Source of the DNA: Blastobasis lacticolella
Taxonomy: Eukaryota > Arthropoda > Insecta > Lepidoptera > Blastobasidae
Reading direction: 5' to 3'
DNA: 64,000 bases
Assembly: GCA_905147135.1 (NCBI GenBank)
Contig: LR990050.1
Span: 5,902,501-5,966,500 of the forward strand
Shown in pieces: positions 8,466 through 20,242 of this stretch. The notes under the pieces are model-generated. The model was not told the DNA's origin and did no database searches. It worked only from the letters and a program-made list of their open reading frames with translations. Both the position numbers and the translations under genes were made by a program. Each line of letters begins with the position of its first letter. Within the stretch, counting starts at the first letter, position 1.

Positions 8466-10465
8466 GGCTCGATGTCCACTCATGAAGTGCAGTGCACTGC
8501 GCGGCGCACCGCGCGGTGCCACGTCACGGTGACAACAAAGAAAACGGTGGTGTTATTCTGGTTTTTCAAGTTAGGTCCCGTTTGCACGAGAAATTTATGA
8601 GAGATTGTGAGTTAGGCAACGTTTGCAGCCAGAGCAAGGGAAACTTACATAAAGGATACCCTTCATTTTGGACTAACATAATAGAGGCCGGCCAAAAAAT
8701 AATTATACAATTTTCAGAGAGACCATACAACTTCTATCATTTTCGTGAGCGATCGTTTCGAAGTTATTCCAGTTTTTAGCTTGACAGCTGGTATCCTCAA
8801 TGTAGATCGCTACGAGAAGTATAAATTATCTTCAGGAACTAGTGTTTTAGGACCAATAGTTTCAGAGTTATTACAGTTTTAAGTTTGACAGCTGTGACCT
8901 AAAATGAAGATCTCTGTGCTATTCTAACGGATTACTGACCAGAGATTTCGTCAGGAATGCTCCTTGTCGGAATGCCAATACATCTTCAGGCCAGGCTGCA
9001 GCATCATGGATCCAGTCTTTGCTCTCAGGGTCCTCCAGGAATCCCATTGCAGTAGGAACCAACCGTTGCATTACTCGCATTTCTCGACCTGCAGAGGGCT
9101 TTCGACAGTGTTCCTCGGGAGATAATTTGGTGGGCTCTGAAAGCAAAGTCTGTGACCGAAACGTACATTTGTATGTATATACAGGACATGTATGCCAATA
9201 CTGGAGCTGTCGTCAAAATATGTCCCTTCCCGATTACTGTAGGTGTTCACCAGGGCTCTGTGCTGAGACCTTACTTGTTTTGCATTGTACTCGATGCCCT
9301 CTCAGCAGAAATTCAGAACATGCCTCCCTGGCTTATGAAGTACGCTGACGATATCGTACTAGTGAGCAAGCTTAGGCAGATAAATCCAAATACCACGGAT
9401 CCGTGATGCACGAGTCTGGCGATATCGACCCCGATGCCAAGTCCCGAATCTCTGCAGCTTGGGCCAAATGGCGGTAAATTACGGCAGTCATCTGTGACCC
9501 TACAATCCCTGTCATGCTCAAAGGACTTATATACAAGAGTATAATTAGACCTGTGATGCTCTATGGCTGCGAGACATAAACACGTTCGCGAACTTCACGC
9601 CAACGAAATGAAAATGCTCCGCTGGATGTGCGGAGTTACACGGCTCGATCGAGTAAGCGGGATAAGCGGGGTAGGACGATGATGATGACCCGAAATAAAG
9701 ATCTCGACGAGCACTATCATTTCTCTTCACAAACTAGTGTTTTAGGAGCGATAGTTTCAGAGTTATTACCGTTTTAAGTTTGACAGCTTTCATTGTAGAT
9801 CTTGACGAACACTAACTAATGTTCTAGGAGCGATTGTTTAAAGTTATTAGTTTTAAGTTTGACAGCTGCCATCCAAAATATAGATCTCTACAAGTACCAG
9901 TACCATTTCTTTTTAGAAACTAGAATTCTAGAATCAAACATGCCTTCTCAGGTCATCCTACATTATAAATATAATGTAAAATGATGACTGGATCACGAAA
10001 GCGAAACAACTGCGATAATGTTACAGAATCAGAAAATGGGGAGGGGCTTACGCATCAGCGGTCAAACTTTCTTTGACAAGATCGGTTTCCTATTTCATTC
10101 ACACGCGTGGTATCTGTACTAAAAAAAGTAGGCAAATATATGTGTGTGAACTGTGTCACATAAGGAGGAAAAATTCGAACTGTTGGTAAAAAGAAACAGT
10201 CAGATGTGACGTTTCATGTTGACATCTGCTGACATCGCGCCGCACGCAGCACGATGGAGCCAAATTGAAAAACGTAGACAAAATTCATACAGAACTGACA
10301 TTTCGGGCTTGGATTGCGGGTTTTGCCCCATCATGCAGTGCGCTGCACAATGGGACATTTCGCCATCTGTCAATGTACTTGCAAAACAAATTGCACGGCG
10401 TGTAACAAGTTTTGCCACATCGTGCAGTACGCCGCACGGCGCACTTCATCAGTGTGTCTTCAAGC
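8466..10465 (+). mobile_element. PIF/Harbinger-type element X (non-autonomous, with LINE insert)
   Basis: TAA at 8463-8465 and TAA at 10466-10468 flank a 2000-bp unit that starts GGCTCGATGTCC and ends CTTCAAGC. Both subterminal regions carry the GC-rich palindromes of this family (GCAGTGCACTGCGCGGCGC-type). The left one is the same as in Z and the right one is the inverted match of 5455-5980 in Y. The coding middle is gone. Without the RTE insertion at 8915-9686 the element would be about 1.2 kb, a large MITE-like derivative. Confidence 0.75.
8915..9686 (+). pseudogene. RTE-type LINE reverse transcriptase fragment inside X
   Basis: Plus-strand pieces in more than one frame read RAFDSVPREIIWWALKAKSV, then VHQGSVLRPYLFCIVLDAL, MPPWLMKYADDIVLVS, and later LIYKSIIRPVMLYGCET and ANEMKMLRWMCGVTRLDR. 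The YADDIVL catalytic box and the YGCE(T) and LRWMCG motifs are those of RTE-clade LINEs. Frameshifts and stops break the frame. Imperfect 19-bp flanks (8896-8914 and 9687-9705, 3 mismatches) look like an aged target duplication, and the element ends in GAC-GAT repeats. Confidence 0.8.
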
Positions 10466-10468
10466 TAA

Positions 10469-11020
10469 GATACAAATTTGAAGTGGTTTTAAACAGGCTT
10501 TTTCTGCATAATAGCGAAAGTAGGCCCTATTTTCAATTTAGGAGAAATACGTAACCAATGTTATAGGTTGGAAATTTAAAAGCACCATCTGTTTCCTTTA
10601 TCTCTCTGTGCAAAAATCTTTAATTAAAGTAAGCTCATTTTTCAGCCTAATCGGAACGTGATCAAAGCTAAACATTTGCCCCAAAAGGCTTTTTAATAAG
10701 TATGCAAATCCAATTTATGTTTACCCTTTCTGCAGACCAACAAGTTTAGCGCGCAGAATTTGAGGAAACTTTTTAAAAATTACTCCGCGCACCAGATACA
10801 GCATCTGGTCCACGGGTGTATTGGCATGTGGCAACTTTTTTAATTTTCTTTAAAACAAACTTGGGCCTAGCTGCCTTGGCAGATGGTAAACCTAAACGTT
10901 ATTGGTTTTAACGTACATCCTACCTATTTATTGATACTATCCAAAAGTAACAAAGTTCAAAGTAAGCTCAATGAATAATTAAATTAATATACTTGGTTGA
11001 CGTAATTACATTATATTAGT
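10469..11020. other. Spacer without assignable features
   Basis: No coding pattern or repeat from this window is recognised here. Confidence 0.4.
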
Positions 11021-11029
11021 CTGACGTCG

Positions 11030-11287
11030 TCATATGAGTGCAATTTTGAATTTCGGTCGCTTTTCACACCACAGAATACCAGCGCTGTGAGTCGTTTCTT
11101 GCGCCTCACATGCTGAGTGGGTGCCATTTGCGCTAGCCGCTGCGGCACCGACAGTGTCATCGGAGACTACAATATATTGTCTTAATTAAGATATTTTAAA
11201 TGTTAATGTGTCCGTTGTCTGTAATTGTAACTGTTATTGTGTCGTGATGTGCTATGTGTAATAATGTATTTTCTTTCTTTCTTTTTA
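11030..11287 (+). repeat. LINE 3' UTR-like end with (TTTC)n tail
   Basis: A non-coding stretch ends AATAATGTATTTTCTTTCTTT. The same style of end (AATAAATATTTTCTTTC) is seen on the minus strand at 55827-56090. This is the tail type of some lepidopteran LINEs, but no protein motif is left here. Confidence 0.4.
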
Positions 11288-11991
11288 ATTGTTCTATTTT
11301 CGCAAAGTGCCTTTCAAACAACTTAACCCAAGACTTTTTGTCTTGCTGTCTTAAGAATCGTATTACCTACTTTTACTACTTCGCGGCGACATAAATTTAC
11401 ACTCTTATCTATATCTGGCGCCTAGCAACAATGCTTGCATTGCTGTATTGCGGTTTAAAGGATAAAGTAGCCAGCGAAGTTAAAGGCATGAGGCATTTCA
11501 TCTTAGTCCTCACAGTGAGGTTCCGCATTTTTTTTATCTGCAACCTAAATATATGATTTGTAGATGTAATGGGCGCCAGTTACCACTTACCATCTTGTGG
11601 GCTATCTGCTCGTTACGTTTGAATAGCAGAAATATAATATCAGGACTCGTCAGTATTTGCAGATCCTAAAAATCTACTAGATTTAGTTGTTTTAAACGTA
11701 CTGTATGTAGTACCGATATTCCGTACGTGTATTATGTCGTCGCGTGAACTATACCTCAAAATAGCGAGCCTTTTTTTACTTTGTGACTTCACTGTCTAAA
11801 CTAAACTAAAAAAATCAGTGTAGCGCGGTGAACATGCAGCGCAAATAACACTACCGAAATTCAGCCCCTTTTGAAAGTAGCCTAACTACTTTCAGTAGAA
11901 ACAGCTATGAATGCTTCTTGAATGCTGGAAAGATGCTAAGTTGATGATAAATTGATAATAATGATTAGTTATGATGATGATGATGAATATT

Positions 11992-12222
11992 AAAAGTCGC
12001 TTCCCGTATTTTGTCCCCATGTATCTTTGTACCTTTACATAATATAAAACAAAGTCGCTTCCCGCCGTCTGTATCTATGTACGTATAGATCTTATAAACT
12101 ATGCAACGGATTTTAATGCGGTTTTCATCATTAGATAGAGTGATTAAAAGTATATAAGCAAAAAAGGGTAGGTAGGGGCAAAGTAGGTGTACGCGAACGA
12201 AGTCACATCGAGCCTACTAGTT
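11992..12222 (-). repeat. Dispersed repeat, family F
   Basis: On the minus strand it starts ACTAGTAGGCTCGATGTGAC (family consensus ACTAGTGGACCCGGCGCGAC) and ends AAGCGACTTTGTTTTATA. The tail is duplicated (AAAGTCGCTTCCCG occurs near 11996 and 12050). Other copies: 15849-16050 (plus) and 54029-54195 (minus). It is non-coding; the autonomous partner was not recognised. Confidence 0.65.
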
Positions 12223-12431
12223 AATAATAGTTCACAGTATAGCTAGTGACTGTTTTGGCATCACAATGAACCGTTTATGGTCAGAAGCCTCCTTCAAAGA
12301 ACTCCACTCTTGTACTAACCGAAATAATGAGCTGTCTACACAATTGTAGTGATAGTCTCACAGTGCCGGGCCTAGGCCTTGATCAGGGTAGAGCGAGATT
12401 GTCTTTCGGCGCCCCTTTAGCCTTTTATTCC

Positions 12432-12604
12432 TGGGCCTCGAATTCGCTAATTTACTTATTTGACTTGTAATTGGTTCTCAATTGCAGCCTAATGGCAGTT
12501 TTACGCGATTTTTGGTATTTTTCTACAATAAAAACTGCCGTTGAGCTGCGATTGAGATCCAATTCCAATTCGATTACAAATACAATCGCTGACTCGAGAA
12601 CCTG
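12432..12604. repeat. MITE-like element, family D
   Basis: Inverted-repeat ends (GGGCCTCGAATTCGCTAATTT at left with a diverged complement at right) surround a palindromic core with TTGCAGC / GAGCTGCGATTG. Better copies are at 36172-36366 and 40664-40832, and a fragment is at 55715-55826. No target duplication could be fixed. Confidence 0.6.
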
Positions 12605-14630
12605 GATACTTACATGGATGTTGTATTTTCAATGGACGGTTCCATTTCATTCCAAATTGGTTCTGGATTTAGGAGAGAAAGAGAGAAGTGTCTTTCTAAA
12701 AATATGAATGAGAGCGTGCAGTTAGGTAAGACGCCACTCCCACACTAAAGGCGAATAGCTCACACGAGGAACAGACAGGACAGGCATGCTCCATCATCGG
12801 CCGCATGGCGAGGTGAGATGGCGGCCAAATTAAAAAAAAAACTTCTGGTTTTTGCATCTCGACTATAATATTTTCATGTATAATATTTAAAATGTTAATT
12901 TACGACTTATATTTTGGCGACCCTCTACCCCTTGGCGCCTACAGCGGCCGCTACATTCGCTACTTGTTTCGGCACTGTCTCCCTCCGCTCTTCATCCGTT
13001 AACTAGAGGCTTCTAGTTTTGCGGTCAGAGTAAATTTAGTAGTGTGTAGGCGAGTAAATTCTAAGTACATATTCGAGTGAATTTACTTTACTACAAATTT
13101 ATTGCATTTATTTACCAAATTGTCCGTTAGGTAGTTCTACCGTTCAGCGCTACTAATTCGTGTAGTTATACGAGTCTACTGATAGGACAGAACGACATAT
13201 ATCAGAATAATTGTTGTGAACACATATTGACAACTTGGCCACTAAGGCGCAATAACTCTCAGGTATTTCAGGCAGATAGTATAAGACACGGGTCCATGCC
13301 CCATCCCGAGTACGTAGTACGTACTACCAAAATATCGGGTCATCTGCCTAGCAACAAAGTCATGCGCGACTTCTATCATTATCTTATCTTATTCCGATTT
13401 CTGTAGACAGAACGGATAGTAGCAAATGTATATTCCATTTTGAATACGTATGAAGGACTTCCACTGAGTACCTACCGTGAGTTAGTATCAATATGCCGTG
13501 CCGTGAGACTGGTTTACCATAATCGGAAACAGATGTTCACACTCGGAAACAGGATGGTATTTACGTATGATTATAAGTTATCAACTGATAATGATAACTA
13601 TTCTACTACCTATACCTACTATACTATTATACCTAAGCAAATTAGCCAAACCTATGTTTATCTCTCAAACGTGGTGAAATACATAAACGAAAACAAACAC
13701 GAATGGGGAACAATACGACTGGGAATTATGTTAAGCGGAACAAACGTGTTAGGGGAACTGATCTAGGCACTCGCCGATACACGATGCATTTACGATGAAA
13801 TGCAATGTGCCTCTCGCATGAGATTTGGACGCACGTTTTTAGCAACAAATTGTTGTTTTGTGCTTTCTCTGGTTGATAGATCGTTGTGTTCCTATCTGAG
13901 TACTGTGGGTGGAAAGGGATAGCTACATTTTGCCAAAATAAGTTAAATTGTGCTCAATTGTCGAAATAATGTTCGTTTTGGAGAGTCATTAATTATGGGG
14001 ACATACAAGCTATTGAGTTTCACTATAGATCAATTATTATAAGAGGCACTTTTTTCCCTGCACATAAAAATAAATGAAACTACAAAATACAGTTGAGATT
14101 TGCTGAGATTTTCTTCACAACGCAACGCCTAGAGTAATATGGCCGGTACCGTTTTAATGTAGATTTAATCAAGCATCGCCGACTCGGAAACTTTTCTCAT
14201 TAATTCTTAGAAACGAACAACAAGTTACAGAGAGGTGCCCAGTTTAATAGTATAACTACCGACAGATGCAAAAAAAATATACTTTCTACCGAGATAATTA
14301 AGTTCCCACTGCTTTCAGACTTCTAGAAACTTGTGATGTGATTTGCATTACGTATATCTGACTACAGTGCTTACAAACCTACAAGGATATTTTAGCACTC
14401 GGATGAGGGCGTAGGTCTCAAACATGTATCTGTCAAAAGTTACATTTTAAAAGATGGCGGCATCGGTTCTGATTTCGGCCATGTGGCAAAATACCCATGT
14501 AGACAGCGTTTCATCTTTAAAGTCCCGTGGTTATGAAGTGGACCTACAATCATTATTAATAGTATGTATGTAGCTAGGGTAGACTACAGCGCCACTCTTC
14601 AAATGTACTAAATGTTACTACTTACTGCTA
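12605..14630. other. Spacer without assignable genes
   Basis: The longest frame (108 codons ending at 13766) begins at a non-ATG codon, matches nothing I know and has no splice context. I do not treat it as a gene. Confidence 0.4.
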
Positions 14631-14639
14631 CTTATAGCA

Positions 14640-15190
14640 GTGATAAACGAGCAGATCGCCCACCTGATGGTAAGTGGTAACCATCGCCAACAGCAATTGT
14701 TTCAGAAAATAGAGCCTATAGTATGCAGAATTCGCTTGCGCCGGGTGTTGTCCCGAATGCCTATGCAATTGACATTGGTTAATTTAATTCTAAAGAGTAG
14801 TCAAAAATAATCAATCCATTCGAAGAATAATGTCACGCAATCGTTTTCTGTCATCATCACCACTAACAACAAGTAACAGGCCACTGCAGGACTTAGGGCC
14901 TCTCCCACGAAAGGGGAGGTTATTGCCATAATCTCCACACTTGGCAGGCGGGTTGGGGATCGTAGTGTTTAAATATAACAATGGAAAATGCTGCTGCCCA
15001 TTTTCCAGACTACGGAGACTCTTGATAATTTTCTGTAGTTGGACTTAAAAAAATTAACAGCTATTTTCGTTTTTTTATTAAACCTCTAAGGTGGCAAACA
15101 AGCTTGCGGCCTGCCTGATGGTAAACAGTCACCGCAGCCTAAGGACGTTTGCAATACCAGGGGCATCACCCACGCGTTGCCGACCCCGTA
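14640..15190 (-). repeat. Cluster: family H, family B, family H fragments
   Basis: Family H pieces (minus; CCACCTGATGGTAAGTGG near 14660 and GCCTGCCTGATGGTAAACAG near 15105) flank a family B copy at 14850-15045 that starts with the ATC-repeat complement and keeps the CTGCAGGAC and GGGGAGGTTATTGCC blocks. Family H is best seen at 37096-37300. Confidence 0.6.
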
Positions 15191-15239
15191 AAACCCTTAG
15201 CTAATAGCGGAGATATACTTTAATAAAACATATGTTTTC

Positions 15240-15420
15240 ATTTGACCTTTGAAGACCTTCAAATCGCTCACCGGGACTATGACTCCTTTCATTAGTTGTT
15301 AATAACTGAATATTAAATTTAAGTTTAACAGGTGAGACAAAGCTAAATATTTATTTATTAATAACAACTAATGAATTATGGAGCCTCGCGAATTAACGCG
15401 ATCATGCTTGACGTAAAATA
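15240..15420. repeat. Imperfect AT-rich inverted repeat
   Basis: TTCATTAGTTGTTAATAA near 15291 and a reverse-complement version near 15355-15378 (AATAACAACTAATGAA), with partly matching flanks, form an imperfect stem of about 30 bp around an AT-rich loop. It may be a decayed MITE. Confidence 0.4.
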
Positions 15421-15508
15421 ATAATTTCAATTTGTCACATGCCATTAGATGGGAGATGGGTAACTCATGCATGAGTATGTAATGCATATGATTCAATGTA
15501 AAAAACAA

Positions 15509-16633
15509 TTATAAAAAGACCACGCCAAGTCCGAATCTATTTAAAAAAAAAAACTTTATGGCAACTTATACCATGTCTTTTATCCGTCATAGAACGTCAT
15601 TTATAAAAGTGATAACAAAGAATTTGACTGACTTGAAAAATATTATTAAGGCGATTGGCACATTAAAACGCAGCAGCGTAAGGTGCTGCGGAAAACGCAT
15701 CCACGCGTGTGGCTGCGGATCCGCATCACCTTATGTTTCCATAGACATCTCCAGAGCTGCATTTCCATAGACCACTCTGGCGAAATTTGGAATTCGTCAT
15801 TCTGGCGAAATTTGGAAATATGTGTAATTTTATATTGTTTTATATACAACTAGTGGACCCGGCGCGACTTCGTTCGCGTACACCAACTTTACTCCTACCT
15901 ACCCTCTTTCTACTTGCTTATAAACCTTCCTCTTGAATCACTCTATCTGCTGTTGAAACCCGCATCAAAATCCGTTGCGTAGTTTCAAAGATTTAAGCGT
16001 ACAAAGGGACATAGGGACAGAGAAAGCGACTTTGTTTTATACTATGTAGTGATGAAAAATTTAGGAATTCTCAAAATTGTTATAATCTTTTCATAAAATT
16101 ATATAATTATATTATTCAATACCTATCTGACAATCCTGGAGACCTCACTTCACAGCAGCGGTCTATTTGACGCCTTTTTATGTAGAAAGTACAGCGCCAA
16201 AAACTTATCTGACCCGCAGCCCGCCCGCCTAATATTCGGATTGAACGTCGCCCTCTTCTAGCAATAAGATATATTTACAACATTATTATCAGTTTAGAGC
16301 AAGTATATATGATGGGCAAGTATTCAGATGTACTACTATTTTAGATTATAGTCAGAAGGCGATGCAAATGTGTCAAAGAAAAAAAAACGACGGATCCGCA
16401 CTAACGCGCGTGGATGCGTTTTCAGTGTGTTCGACTATGCGTGGTTTCCATAGAAACCGATGACAGCTCAAAGAGTTTTATGTTACACACTAATGCACAT
16501 CACCTAATCCGAATCACCTAAATAATGGGCAATGACTGACAAGGACAGATTATCCAATCGATATTCCCATATCCACACACTTTATAATTTCTACCACTGT
16601 CAGTCGATTCGGACTTAGCGTGGTCCTATTATA
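15509..16633. mobile_element. 1.1-kb terminal-inverted-repeat element with nested family F copy
   Basis: 15518-15537 (GACCACGCCAAGTCCGAATC) and 16606-16625 are reverse complements with one mismatch, and TTATA lies outside each end (15509-15513 and 16629-16633). Deeper inside, 15684-15720 and about 16391-16420 are also inverted matches and GC-rich (AACGCATCCACGCG, GCGGATCCG). Family F (15849-16050) sits between them. No transposase is present, so this is a non-autonomous element. The superfamily is not assigned; TTATA could be a 5-bp target duplication. Confidence 0.7.
15849..16050 (+). repeat. Dispersed repeat, family F (nested)
   Basis: Begins CTAGTGGACCCGGCGCGAC and ends AGCGACTTTGTTTTATACTA. 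It lies between the two inverted arms of the element at 15509-16633. Confidence 0.65.
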
Positions 16634-16719
16634 GGTTCTTTATTGTAGACGATTCGTCAACGCCAACTGTCACAGATCATACACAAAACCTCTCGAAGAC
16701 AGCGAACGAAATATTGTAA

Positions 16720-16952
16720 CTGCAGAATGTTCTAGCTAATGCGAAAGCAAATCAAAGTGGAAGGTATTGCTCATAAAATAACATCCATTTTTGTATCACG
16801 GCTTTTGAACAGCGGAGCGACGCGTAACATAATATATGTAATACAAAAATCTACCATATTCTGTAAGCATTACATTCCACTTTGATTTGCTCTTGCGCTT
16901 TTTGCGTTTGAATTTAGGCTGCTGAATTTAGTCAAATGTAATAAGCGCATAA
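16720..16952. repeat. MITE-like element, family E
   Basis: Long inverted halves: GAAAGCAAATCAAAGTGGAA near 16742 against TTCCACTTTGATTTGCTCTT near 16874, centred on TTGTATCACGGC ... GCGACGCG. The right end reads AATGTAATAAGCGCATAA. Copies: 41221-41450 (both ends kept) and 36914-37085 (left end lost). Confidence 0.7.
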
Positions 16953-17862
16953 CTCGAGTTGACTGGAATTCAATCGGGGTGTGAGTCGGGTCCTTAAGAG
17001 TAGTGAACCATACCGAACTAAATGAGTGAGATTAAAAAATTCAACTCATTGAGCTCTTTTTTCCCACCTCTAAACCGAATCAAACGATACGATGTGCAAA
17101 TGGCAAATGAAAGTTTTTTTTTCTCTTAGCAGTTGGGCAAAGAATTTCACAAGTTTCGTGTAGGAAGCGAGCTTAGGTGTTTGCCACAGATACCTGAAAG
17201 AAAAAATCCGATAGGTGAATACGTGGTAATAAGACACCAAAAAATAAAAGAGTCCAAAAGATCAAATTATGGTGTTTGCGAATGGTATACTACTTATATA
17301 TTCGTTCCGAATCGTTTTACCAACAAAAAACCTCTTAAAATCAACGAACTTTCGGACCATATTTTATCCAGGACTTTTAATATTCTATTAAATTATGCTA
17401 CGGCAATATTCGCTTATCGTTGCCATAACGCAATCTTGATACGGGTATAAAATGAGCTATAAAATATAAGTGGTTATGTTGGCCGAACGGCGGCGTTAAA
17501 GTGTCATTCGTAGAGGTCAAGCAGCAACAATGCCTTTTTTTAGTTAAAAAGTACATTAAACTATGATAAAATTACACAGAATATTAAAACTATGATAAAA
17601 TTATATACGGGACCAGATTTATTGGGTTGGGAGAGTTTCTGTGAGTCAAAAATCGGACTGGATGAAAATTTATCATAGATCTAAACGAGATTTTAGGCAT
17701 AGCGCGATCTGCTTTATAATGAACCGTTATGTGCCTACACCTAGCTTTTTATTTTGCTGTATTTTGGTGACTACCATCTGACTCGCACAAATCGTTAGGG
17801 AAAAGCCAGTTCGCCAGAGCCTCGTCCATCAGCCGCGGGGAGATAATGTTAGCTTGGACCTA
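16953..17862. other. Spacer; unassigned open frame 17133-17450
   Basis: A 105-codon frame starts at a TTG just after TTTTTTTTCTCTTAGCAG, which resembles a splice acceptor. Its product is not recognised (basic, with RKNPIGEYVVIRHQK). It is left as unassigned; no matching donor or flanking exon could be identified. Confidence 0.2.
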
Positions 17863-18452
17863 TATTTCATACTTTTTTATTTATTTATTCTCTCGTGGGA
17901 TGGTGGTAGAATCCCATACCTCCTTGCGTCGTTTATCCTCAATGCTGAGGGTCGTGGCCTCTTCGTGTTACTTTGTCGTAGACTATCTTACGCCAGCTCA
18001 CTCTATCTTCGGCAGCATGGATGGCATCGCACACCGAGGTGTCCAGTACAGAGCAGATCTGGTCTGACCAGCGCATTGGGCTTCTACCTCTATGACCTCT
18101 TCCCGCTCATTTTGCCCGTTATCAGCAGCTTTTCCAAATTGTCCGTTTTGTGTCCGCATTGTGAAACTCCTCCGCAGACATGTGGTGGTAAGCCTCATCG
18201 GTATTTTCAGTTCGGCTAGAATAGATTCGTTGGTTCGGTGTTCTATCTAATGAATTCCAAGCATTTTCCTCCAACACCACATTGCAAACGCGTCAATGCG
18301 TTGGCAGTTAGCTTTCTTGAAGGTCCAAGTCTCGGCGCCGTAAAGAAAGATGGAAAAAACGAGAGTGGTGACGAGCTGCTTCTTTGTCTTCCTCGAGATG
18401 TTCCCGTCACTCCATACACGGTCCAACTGGGACATAGCACTCTTGGCCCCAT
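17863..18452 (-). pseudogene. RTE-type LINE C-terminal fragment
   Basis: Minus-strand frames read LVTTLVFSIFLYGAETWTFK, IDAFAMWCWRKMLGI, TNESILAELKI, a basic linker and finally the TTLSIEDKRRKEVWD region, followed by an AATAAATAAATAAAAAA tail near 17863-17880. LYGAETWT and MWCWRKML are hallmarks of the segment after the reverse transcriptase in RTE-clade LINEs. At least one frameshift separates the parts. The 5' part, including the YADD box, is missing, as in a 5'-truncated insertion. Confidence 0.85.
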
Positions 18453-18489
18453 AACCCTCCTAAAATTTCTAAATAATCAATAGACACTG

Positions 18490-19184
18490 ACTTTTATTTA
18501 TTTATTTATTTATTTGACAGTTTCATTGTCAAACAAAACATAAAAATCTTAGCTAAAGGACGTTACTAGATACTGTCCGATATAATTGTTATTTCAATTC
18601 GAAATAATTACGCCAAGAAGGGTGCGCAGTAGCTGCGCACGAAGCGACCAAAAATTTGCAAGTTCGCGCCCTAAGGCAGAAATTAAGCTTGATTCAGCCT
18701 TATTAAAGATGTTAAAATTTCCGTCCATCTCGCTAGCCCCTACAATTACCACGACCCTCCGGCCTCGCTACTTTGTGCCGAAATAAAATAAAAAAGCAAA
18801 TATTTACTTTAAACACTCTTTTTCCTTCTTCATTCATATTTAACAACTTGTTCAAGAATACTTTAGACAACAATTATGTAACTAGGGGCTAAAGCATTTG
18901 CCATTGTTTCAAAACTAAGCACTGAACTTGAATAAAATATTTCCATTAATTACAATATTCAAAGGCGAATAGGCTTACAAGTGTATAAACAGCCACAGGG
19001 TTTTATTTAATTAAAAGAAAAAGATAGGAGCAATTAATCAAGCTTTACTAACTTACACTTTCGACAACACATTAATCAAACTATGCATCACGAACTTCAC
19101 GAATGTCAAAATTCATCTAGAAAACCTTTATTGCTTCATTGGGTCTGGGTGTAGTATGTTTAATAAGTACGTATTTAAACTCTC
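18490..19184. other. (TTTA)n tract and spacer
   Basis: (TTTA)n at 18495-18522 is probably the reversed tail of an old retroposon. The rest shows no assignable feature. Confidence 0.4.
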
Positions 19185-19292
19185 TACTGTAATTACCTGA
19201 TCGCCAAATCCTGGATCCTGGTCAAGGGGGACCCCGAGCCCTCGATCTCGAGAGCACAACCGGGATATTAACGCCTAGATGATAATTTTTTA
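19185..19292 (+). repeat. SINE family A 3' end
   Basis: CTGTAATTACCTGATC, a TCAAGGGGGACCCC block and GAGAGCACAACCGGGA followed by GATGATAA mark a 5'-truncated copy. Confidence 0.75.
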
Positions 19293-19384
19293 TTTTATTT
19301 AAAAATATATAAATCTCAGTGTCGGAGGCCAAGACTCATTTTGGGTGGTTGCATCAACATAGAATGTAAGTATGTTTATGAAGT

Positions 19385-19695
19385 TTTCTGGCACCCATAA
19401 CACAAGCTTTGCTTACGTTGAGGCTAGATGATGCTGTGTGAATTGTCCATTAACCGTGTGGTGTCCGGTAGGATAGCACAAACTCCTTAGAGGCAGGATG
19501 TCGTACAAGAAGACTAATGTTTTCGAAACAAAATATCAAGAGTCTCTATAAACTGGAAAATGGGTTGCAGCGTTTACCATAGTAATATTTATAATACTGC
19601 GATCTCCAACCCGCCGAGCGTGGAGATTATGGCAATAACCTCCCATTTCGTGGGAGAGGCCCTAAGTTCTGCAGTGGAACTTGTGATGAATTATT
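19385..19695 (+). repeat. Family C 3' end joined to family B copy
   Basis: ACACAAGCTTTGCTTACG and CTAGATGATGCTGTGTGAA (19399-19440) are the 3' end of SINE C. They run directly into a family B copy (19441-19695, GTGTGGTGTCCGG to CTGCAGTGGAAC). Open frames on both strands across 19560-20021 begin in this repeat and are not taken as genes. Confidence 0.7.
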
Positions 19696-20242
19696 CAAGC
19701 ATATTTATATTTACCTATTTAATTAAATTCACTTGTAAAATATTCATTTGGATCCAAACATTTAACCCCGAACTTATCCCAACATTTACACTTACAACAT
19801 TCAACATTCCCGCCTCTCATAACCACAATGAGCGTGCACTCCTCCGCGGTTCCCCTCCGAGTGCTCTTGTTACGACACATACTCGTAAATTCTTTCATAT
19901 CGACACCGAACGAACCCTTACATTGGATACCCTCGTATCTTTTGTCGAACGTTCCCCAAATATTACGAAAATTCCTGAAATGCCTCTCTGGATTCAATAT
20001 CGAGACCAGAGGGTCACTTGAGGAACGAATTCTGCTCGAAATAGGGTTGTACTAAGTTCGAATATTGTGAAATTACTTTATTAATCAGTCACGCGCAAAC
20101 CACATTGTCTTGCTCTCAATCAGGGCTGGACTAATTCGCACACAATAGGTTCTAGATATGCCTACTACTGTGAGGTAGTGAGGTTAGAAATTAGATAGTG
20201 TGGCGGAGGTTCCGAAAATTGTGATGCATTACATTAATTTAT

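Noticed and set aside
11733..11747. ATGTCGTCGCGTGAA, identical to the start of the LTRs at 56268 and 61220
   Set aside because: The match stops after about 15 bases, so it is too short to call an LTR fragment.
13440..13766. 108-codon frame starting at TTG
   Set aside because: No ATG, no known domain and no splice evidence.
19560..20021. 153-codon plus frame and 92-codon minus frame
   Set aside because: The plus frame starts inside a family B retroposon; the minus frame is Cys-rich but matches nothing known.
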